Shown: piece after piece, positions 60,412-64,000 of the stretch
Numbering within the stretch: position 1 is the first letter of the stretch
Layout of the letters: the number at the start of each line of letters is the position of its first letter
Assembly: GCA_016716535.1 (NCBI GenBank)
Contig: JADJWD010000002.1
Coordinates: forward strand, 930,001 to 994,000
Direction: 5' to 3'
Source: Betaproteobacteria bacterium
Lineage (GTDB): Bacteria; Pseudomonadota; Gammaproteobacteria; Burkholderiales; Burkholderiaceae_C
DNA: 64,000 bases
Made by a program: the position numbers and the translations under genes
Notes under the pieces: generated by a model
Seen by the model: only the letters and a program-made list of their open reading frames with translations
The model's database searches: none
What the model was told of the DNA's origin: nothing

Positions 60412-61130
60412 GCCCACGCCTCGGCCGGCGCGCCTTGCTGCTGCTGGCGCAGCTGCATCAGGCCGATCGCCGCATTGAGCGCCGCCACCACCGCCAGCAG
60501 CACGAGCCCGAGCGCCAGTGCCAGCGGCAAATCGCCCTTGCTCGTCTCGAGCGCGATGGTCGTCGTCATCACGCGCGTGACGCCGTCGATGTTGCCGCCG
60601 ACGATCATCACCGCGCCGACCTCGGCGATGGCGCGGCCGAAGGCCGTCAGCGCGACGGTGAGCACGCCGTAGCGCTGGTGCACGAGCAGCAGCAAGGCGC
60701 TGGCAACGGGCCCCGCGCCGAGCGAGCGCAACTGGTCGCCGCCCTCGGCCAGCGACGACAGCACGAGCCGCCGCGCCAGCGCCGCGACCAGCGGCACGAC
60801 GAGCAGGCTCTGCGCGACCACCATCGCGGCCGGCGTGAAGAGGATGCCCCAGTGCCCGAGCGGCCCGGCGCGCGACAGCAGCAGGTACACGAGCAGCCCG
60901 AGCACCACCGACGGCATCGCGAGCATCGTGTTGAGCACGCCGACCAGCACCTGGTGGCCCGGAAAGCGCGAGACGGCGAGCAGCGCGCCCGCCGCCAGGC
61001 CGAGACCGGTGCCGATCAACGTGGCGGTGCCGCTGACCTGCAGCGACAGCGCCACCGTCTGCAAGAGACGCGGCTCGAGGTCGGTGATCAGCGTGATGGC
61101 GGTGGAGATGCTCTCGGTGAACGCGGGCAT
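60408..61130 (-). CDS. tupB: tungstate ABC transporter permease TupB
   Basis: Inner-membrane permease, 240 residues, about six membrane segments. It has the TupB/ModB-type MIVGGNIDGVTRVMTTTIALETSKGDLPLALALG segment and the coupling loop AEGGDQLRSLGAGPVASALLLLVHQRYGVLTVALTAFGRAIAEVGAV. The ATG at 61130 begins MPAFTESISTAITLI. A 73-base gap separates it from the DUF364 gene upstream; gene order is B-C-A. Confidence 0.93.
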   Translation of the reverse strand: MPAFTESISTAITLITDLEPRLLQTVALSLQVSGTATLIGTGLGLAAGALLAVSRFPGHQVLVGVLNTMLAMPSVVLGLLVYLLLSRAGPLGHWGILFTPAAMVVAQSLLVVPLVAALARRLVLSSLAEGGDQLRSLGAGPVASALLLLVHQRYGVLTVALTAFGRAIAEVGAVMIVGGNIDGVTRVMTTTIALETSKGDLPLALALGLVLLAVVAALNAAIGLMQLRQQQQGAPAEAWA

Positions 61131-61203
61131 GAGGCGGCAACAGCAGCCGCGCATTGTCGGCATCGCGGCGTGCGCTGGCGATATGTGCGCGGGTGCATAG
61201 CCG

Positions 61204-62106
61204 CTACACCCTCGCCAGCAACGCCCGCCACCCCGGCCACTGCTCGCGCGCCAGCGTGAACTTGCGCGCCGCGTCGCCGCGCTCTTCACCGCGCACGAGC
61301 GCGCGCGCGAAGGCCGCCGGGTCCTCGACCCACGTGCCGCCGAGCACGTGCACACCGCGCGCGAAGAGCGCGTCGGGCAGGCCGCCGACCGTCGGGCCGA
61401 CGATCGCCACGCGCGCCGCGCCGCGCGTGTGCGCGAGCACGTGGTCGAGCGTGTCGTTGATCAGCAGCGTGCCGGTGGCCAGCACCTTGTTGCAGCCCGC
61501 AAGCGCCGCGGTGTCGAGCGTGACCTCGTAGCCGTCGTGCCGGCCGACGAGGTCGGCACGCAACTCGACGACGGTGATGCGGGCGCCGCTTTGCACGAGC
61601 CGCGCCATCAGCGGGCCGAAGAGGCCCACGAGCCCGAGGTGGTCGCCCGGCCCCGGCGCGAGGCCGGCGAGCGAATCGCCGGCCGGCGGCGGCTGCCAGC
61701 CGGCGCGCCGCATCAGGCCGTGCGCCAGCGCCTGCGCGGCTGCCCAACCGAGCGTGCGGCGGATGCCCGCGGGGCCCGTCATCCAGCCGGCGGCGTGCAG
61801 CGCGGGGGCGCCGATGAGGTCGCCGGGGATCTCGCCTTCGCGCAGCCGCAAGAGCGTGCGGTCGAGCAGCACGTAGACGAGACCGAGCGAGCCGTCGTCG
61901 AGTTCGAGCGCGGCGAACTCGCCGCGCCGCGAGCCGTCGGCCGGGGGCGGCGGCACGTGCAACGCGCGGATGCGCGGGGCGCCCAGCGCCGGTGCGATCT
62001 CGGTCAGCGCGGCGAGGGTCGCGGCGGCGGCGCTGGGGGTAGGTTCGGCGGGCTTGCCGGGAGCGCCTGGCTCGTGGTCGGCGGAATCGTTCATCGTCAA
62101 TGTCAT
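61204..62106 (-). CDS. DUF364-family putative heavy-metal chelation protein
   Basis: 300-residue cytoplasmic protein matching the DUF4213/DUF364 arrangement. The C-terminal Rossmann-like part (about 135-285) has GDHLGLVGLFGPLMARLVQSGARITVVELRADLVG, LAGCNKVLATGTLLINDTLDHVL, VAIVGPTVGGLPDALFARGVHVLGG. The family is annotated as putative metal chelation without firm biochemistry. It overlaps the ViaA-like gene by four bases (ATGA) and precedes tupBCA, so a role in tungstate handling or metal-cofactor assembly is plausible. Confidence 0.82.
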   Translation of the reverse strand: MTLTMNDSADHEPGAPGKPAEPTPSAAAATLAALTEIAPALGAPRIRALHVPPPPADGSRRGEFAALELDDGSLGLVYVLLDRTLLRLREGEIPGDLIGAPALHAAGWMTGPAGIRRTLGWAAAQALAHGLMRRAGWQPPPAGDSLAGLAPGPGDHLGLVGLFGPLMARLVQSGARITVVELRADLVGRHDGYEVTLDTAALAGCNKVLATGTLLINDTLDHVLAHTRGAARVAIVGPTVGGLPDALFARGVHVLGGTWVEDPAAFARALVRGEERGDAARKFTLAREQWPGWRALLARV

Positions 62107-63677
62107 CGTTGCGGGCCGCCGTGGCGCTGCGCGGCGCGCGGCGACAGTGCGTTCGGGAAGTACAGCGCCGTCAGGCTCTTGCTGTGCACCGGGCGCGCGT
62201 GCAGCGTCTCCAGCCGCGGCGCGCCGGCGTCGGTGTCATCGCCATCGAGGTGGCGGCGCCAGTCGCGCACCCAGTGGATCTCGTCGCAGATCTCGAGCAT
62301 GCCCATCGTCTCGCGGTCGCCGACGAGCACGCCGAAGACGGCGGTGCCGAGCGTGGCGCGCGCCTCGTCGAGCCGCGCCAGCGTGGCCGGCACGCAGCCG
62401 AACTCGCCGTCGCTGACGACGAGCACGTCGGCGCCGTGCCAGGCGTGGTCGTGCAGCAGCTCGACGGCGCGCTCGATCGGCGTCTGGATGTCGGTGCCGC
62501 CGTCGAACGACTGGCCCATCAGTTCCAGCACCGCAGCCAGGCCGCCGGGCGCCGCGAGGTCGCGTTCGAGCAACTCGCCCGGGCCGCCGAAGGCGACGAG
62601 CCGGCAGCCGCGGCCGCCCGCGCGCGCCGCCTTCAGCGCCGCGACGACGATGGCCTTGGCGATGTGCTCCGGCGCGCCGCGCATCGAGCCCGAGGTGTCC
62701 AGGCACAACACGATCGGCCCGCGTGCCAGCGACTCGGGCGGCGGTGCATCCCGTTCGGCACGCGCAGGCGCGTCGGGGTCGGCGCGCCAGTCGGTCAGCA
62801 CGGCCTCGGTGTCGTGCGCGAGCAGCCGGCCCTCGGCGTGCCGGGCACGCCACAGGCGCCGGCCCACCGGGTGGCTGCGCAGCACCGCCTCGGCGGCGAG
62901 CATGCGCTCGATGCTGGCGGCGAAGCGGATGCCGGTCAGTTCGCCCGGCGCGCCGGCGATGCGCGTCTGCACCGCCTTCAGCGGCCGGCGCCGCGGCGCG
63001 TCGCCGGCGGCCGGCGCCGGGCGCGGCGAGGCGAGGGTATGCAGCTCGCGGCGGCCGACGCGATCGAGCAGGTCGACGAGTTCGGGCAGGCGCTCGAGCC
63101 GCCCGGCGGCGCGCCGCACCTGCTGCCACTCGCGGCTGCGCAGCTGGCCGGCGAGCTGGTCCCATTGCAGCCGCGCGCCGTCGGCCAACTCGCGCAGCAG
63201 CGCCAGTTCGTCTTCCAGCCCCGCGGTGTCGATGCGCCAGGTTTCGCGGAACTCGGCCGTGATCTGTGCGATGGCCTCGGCACGCGTGCGCTTCGGTTGC
63301 AGATCGACGAGCCGGTCGAGGTGCCACAGCAACGTGCGAAGCACCTGCTCGGCGAGCGTCGGCACGCCGTGCGCCAGCGCCGGCAGGCCGAGGTCACCGA
63401 CGATCGCGCGCAGCGGCGCGCTGGCATCGGCCGCGCCGAAGTGCTGCGCGGCGTCTGGCAACTGGCCGGCGACGAGTGCGTCGACCCAGGCGCGCGTGTG
63501 CGCGAGGCGCTCGCCGCGCGTGCCGACCGCAGAGACGAGCGCCGGCAACCAGACGGCGCGCGGCAGCGTGGCCAGTTGGTCGTAGGGGCGCTCGTAGGCC
63601 GCGGCGGGCGGGCCGGGCGTCGCGTTGATCGTCGCGTCGATCGCTGCATTCATTGCCGCATTCATCGCCGCGTTCAT
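62103..63677 (-). CDS. ViaA-like VWA domain protein
   Basis: 524-residue cytoplasmic protein. The N-terminus is a short MNAAMNAAMNAAIDATINAT repeat, then a long helical region. The C-terminal von Willebrand A domain (about 315-490) keeps the MIDAS metal site: LCLDTSGSM, the Thr in GGTDIQTP and the Asp in VVSDGEF. The VWA part resembles E. coli ViaA (GPIVxCxDTSGSM, FxGGTD). ViaA works with the MoxR ATPase RavA. Its start overlaps the stop of the partial gene upstream (ATGA), which may be that ATPase. Several ATGs are available at the start; I took the first. Confidence 0.82.
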   Translation of the reverse strand: MNAAMNAAMNAAIDATINATPGPPAAAYERPYDQLATLPRAVWLPALVSAVGTRGERLAHTRAWVDALVAGQLPDAAQHFGAADASAPLRAIVGDLGLPALAHGVPTLAEQVLRTLLWHLDRLVDLQPKRTRAEAIAQITAEFRETWRIDTAGLEDELALLRELADGARLQWDQLAGQLRSREWQQVRRAAGRLERLPELVDLLDRVGRRELHTLASPRPAPAAGDAPRRRPLKAVQTRIAGAPGELTGIRFAASIERMLAAEAVLRSHPVGRRLWRARHAEGRLLAHDTEAVLTDWRADPDAPARAERDAPPPESLARGPIVLCLDTSGSMRGAPEHIAKAIVVAALKAARAGGRGCRLVAFGGPGELLERDLAAPGGLAAVLELMGQSFDGGTDIQTPIERAVELLHDHAWHGADVLVVSDGEFGCVPATLARLDEARATLGTAVFGVLVGDRETMGMLEICDEIHWVRDWRRHLDGDDTDAGAPRLETLHARPVHSKSLTALYFPNALSPRAAQRHGGPQR

Positions 63678-64000
63678 TCCACCGGCACGGCTGCGCCGGC
63701 CGGCTCGAGCGCCACCGGTGCCGGTGCCTCGCCTGTGGCGCCGGCGTCGACCGGGAGGGCCGCAAAGCCCGCGCGCACCGCCGCCAGCCGCGCGGCGAAC
63801 GACGCGAACATCGCCTGTGCCGCGTCGTGCCGCGCGAGCCAGCGCTGCGCGATGCTCGGCGCAATCCACAACCGCGCGGCCAGTGCGCTTTCCAGCGCCT
63901 GCCGCTCGGCGCGCGCGGCGTCGAGCGCGGCGGCGACTTGCGCTTCGATCTCGGCAACTTGCGCGACACGCGCCTCGATGTGCGTTTCGCTCCACTTCTT
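63674..64000 (-). CDS. partial gene, C-terminus only (possible RavA/MoxR-type ATPase)
   Basis: Reads in from the right edge and ends at 63674. The visible 108 residues form a helical Ala/Glu/Arg-rich segment (WSETHIEARVAQVAEIEAQ, ALESALAARLWIAPSIAQRW) and a Pro/Ala tail ending AAVPVE. No ATPase motif lies in this part. The four-base overlap with the ViaA-like gene and the usual ravA-viaA order suggest a RavA-type AAA+ protein, but this cannot be shown from the window. Confidence 0.6.
   Translation of the reverse strand, partial: KKWSETHIEARVAQVAEIEAQVAAALDAARAERQALESALAARLWIAPSIAQRWLARHDAAQAMFASFAARLAAVRAGFAALPVDAGATGEAPAPVALEPAGAAVPVE

Noticed and set aside
1..64000. CRISPR arrays, insertion sequences, prophage or integrase genes
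   Set aside because: No spaced direct repeats, transposase or integrase motifs were found; the only repeats are short REP-like or GC-rich intergenic elements.

Overview
This is a gene-dense, very GC-rich chromosomal window with strong G/C at third codon positions. The gene set suggests a flagellated betaproteobacterium of the order Burkholderiales, near Rubrivivax, Leptothrix or Methylibium. Pointers are FlhD/FlhC as flagellar master regulators, the order motAB-cheYZ-flhB-flhA-flhF-flhG-fliA next to flgNM/flgA/flgB-L, a BPSS1780-type membrane protein, and a dispersed hairpin repeat with a TTCGACAGGCTCAG core. The genus is inference; no rRNA gene is present.

Layout. (1) 169-4145: isoprenoid and folate genes xseB-ispA-dxs-folE2. 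(2) 4.2-30.6 kb: a large flagellar locus. It runs flhDC, a methyltransferase, motA/motB, cheY/cheZ, flhB-flhA-flhF-flhG-like-fliA, a soluble chemoreceptor, flgN/flgM/flgA on the minus strand, then flgB to flgL. Sigma-28 type sites lie before motA and cheY, with weaker ones before flgM and flgL. flgB is split between two reading frames. (3) 30.6-43.1 kb: a signalling block with an EAL-HDOD protein, a multi-PAS HisKA_2 kinase paired with an ANTAR response regulator, a second kinase, an Hpt protein, a receiver-GGDEF-EAL protein, a diguanylate cyclase and an unknown protein. (4) 43.2-46.6 kb: molybdate uptake modABC and its regulator modE, with a palindrome before modA that fits a ModE site. (5) 46.8-51.2 kb: housekeeping genes (membrane protein, RidA-like, tRNA-Ser, apaH, CorC/HlyC-type transporter, SapC family). 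(6) 51.2-64 kb: a tungstoenzyme island.

The island is the most interesting part. One minus-strand run from beyond the right edge to about 54.3 kb encodes: the C-terminus of an unidentified protein (perhaps a RavA/MoxR-type ATPase), a ViaA-like VWA protein, a DUF364 putative metal-chelation protein, the tungstate ABC transporter tupB-tupC-tupA, a four-cluster ferredoxin subunit, an aldehyde:ferredoxin oxidoreductase (AOR) catalytic subunit, an NAD(P)H/FAD oxidoreductase subunit, a MoaD-like sulfur carrier and a 99-residue unknown. A TonB-dependent receptor and a MoeB/ThiF-type adenylyltransferase lie beside it. The enzyme genes match the AorABC type of tungsten AOR known from Aromatoleum. Start/stop overlaps physically couple the VWA/DUF364 pair. 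My inference is a dedicated route for tungstate import, cofactor sulfuration and perhaps chaperoned cofactor insertion, separate from the modABC/modE molybdate system 15 kb away.
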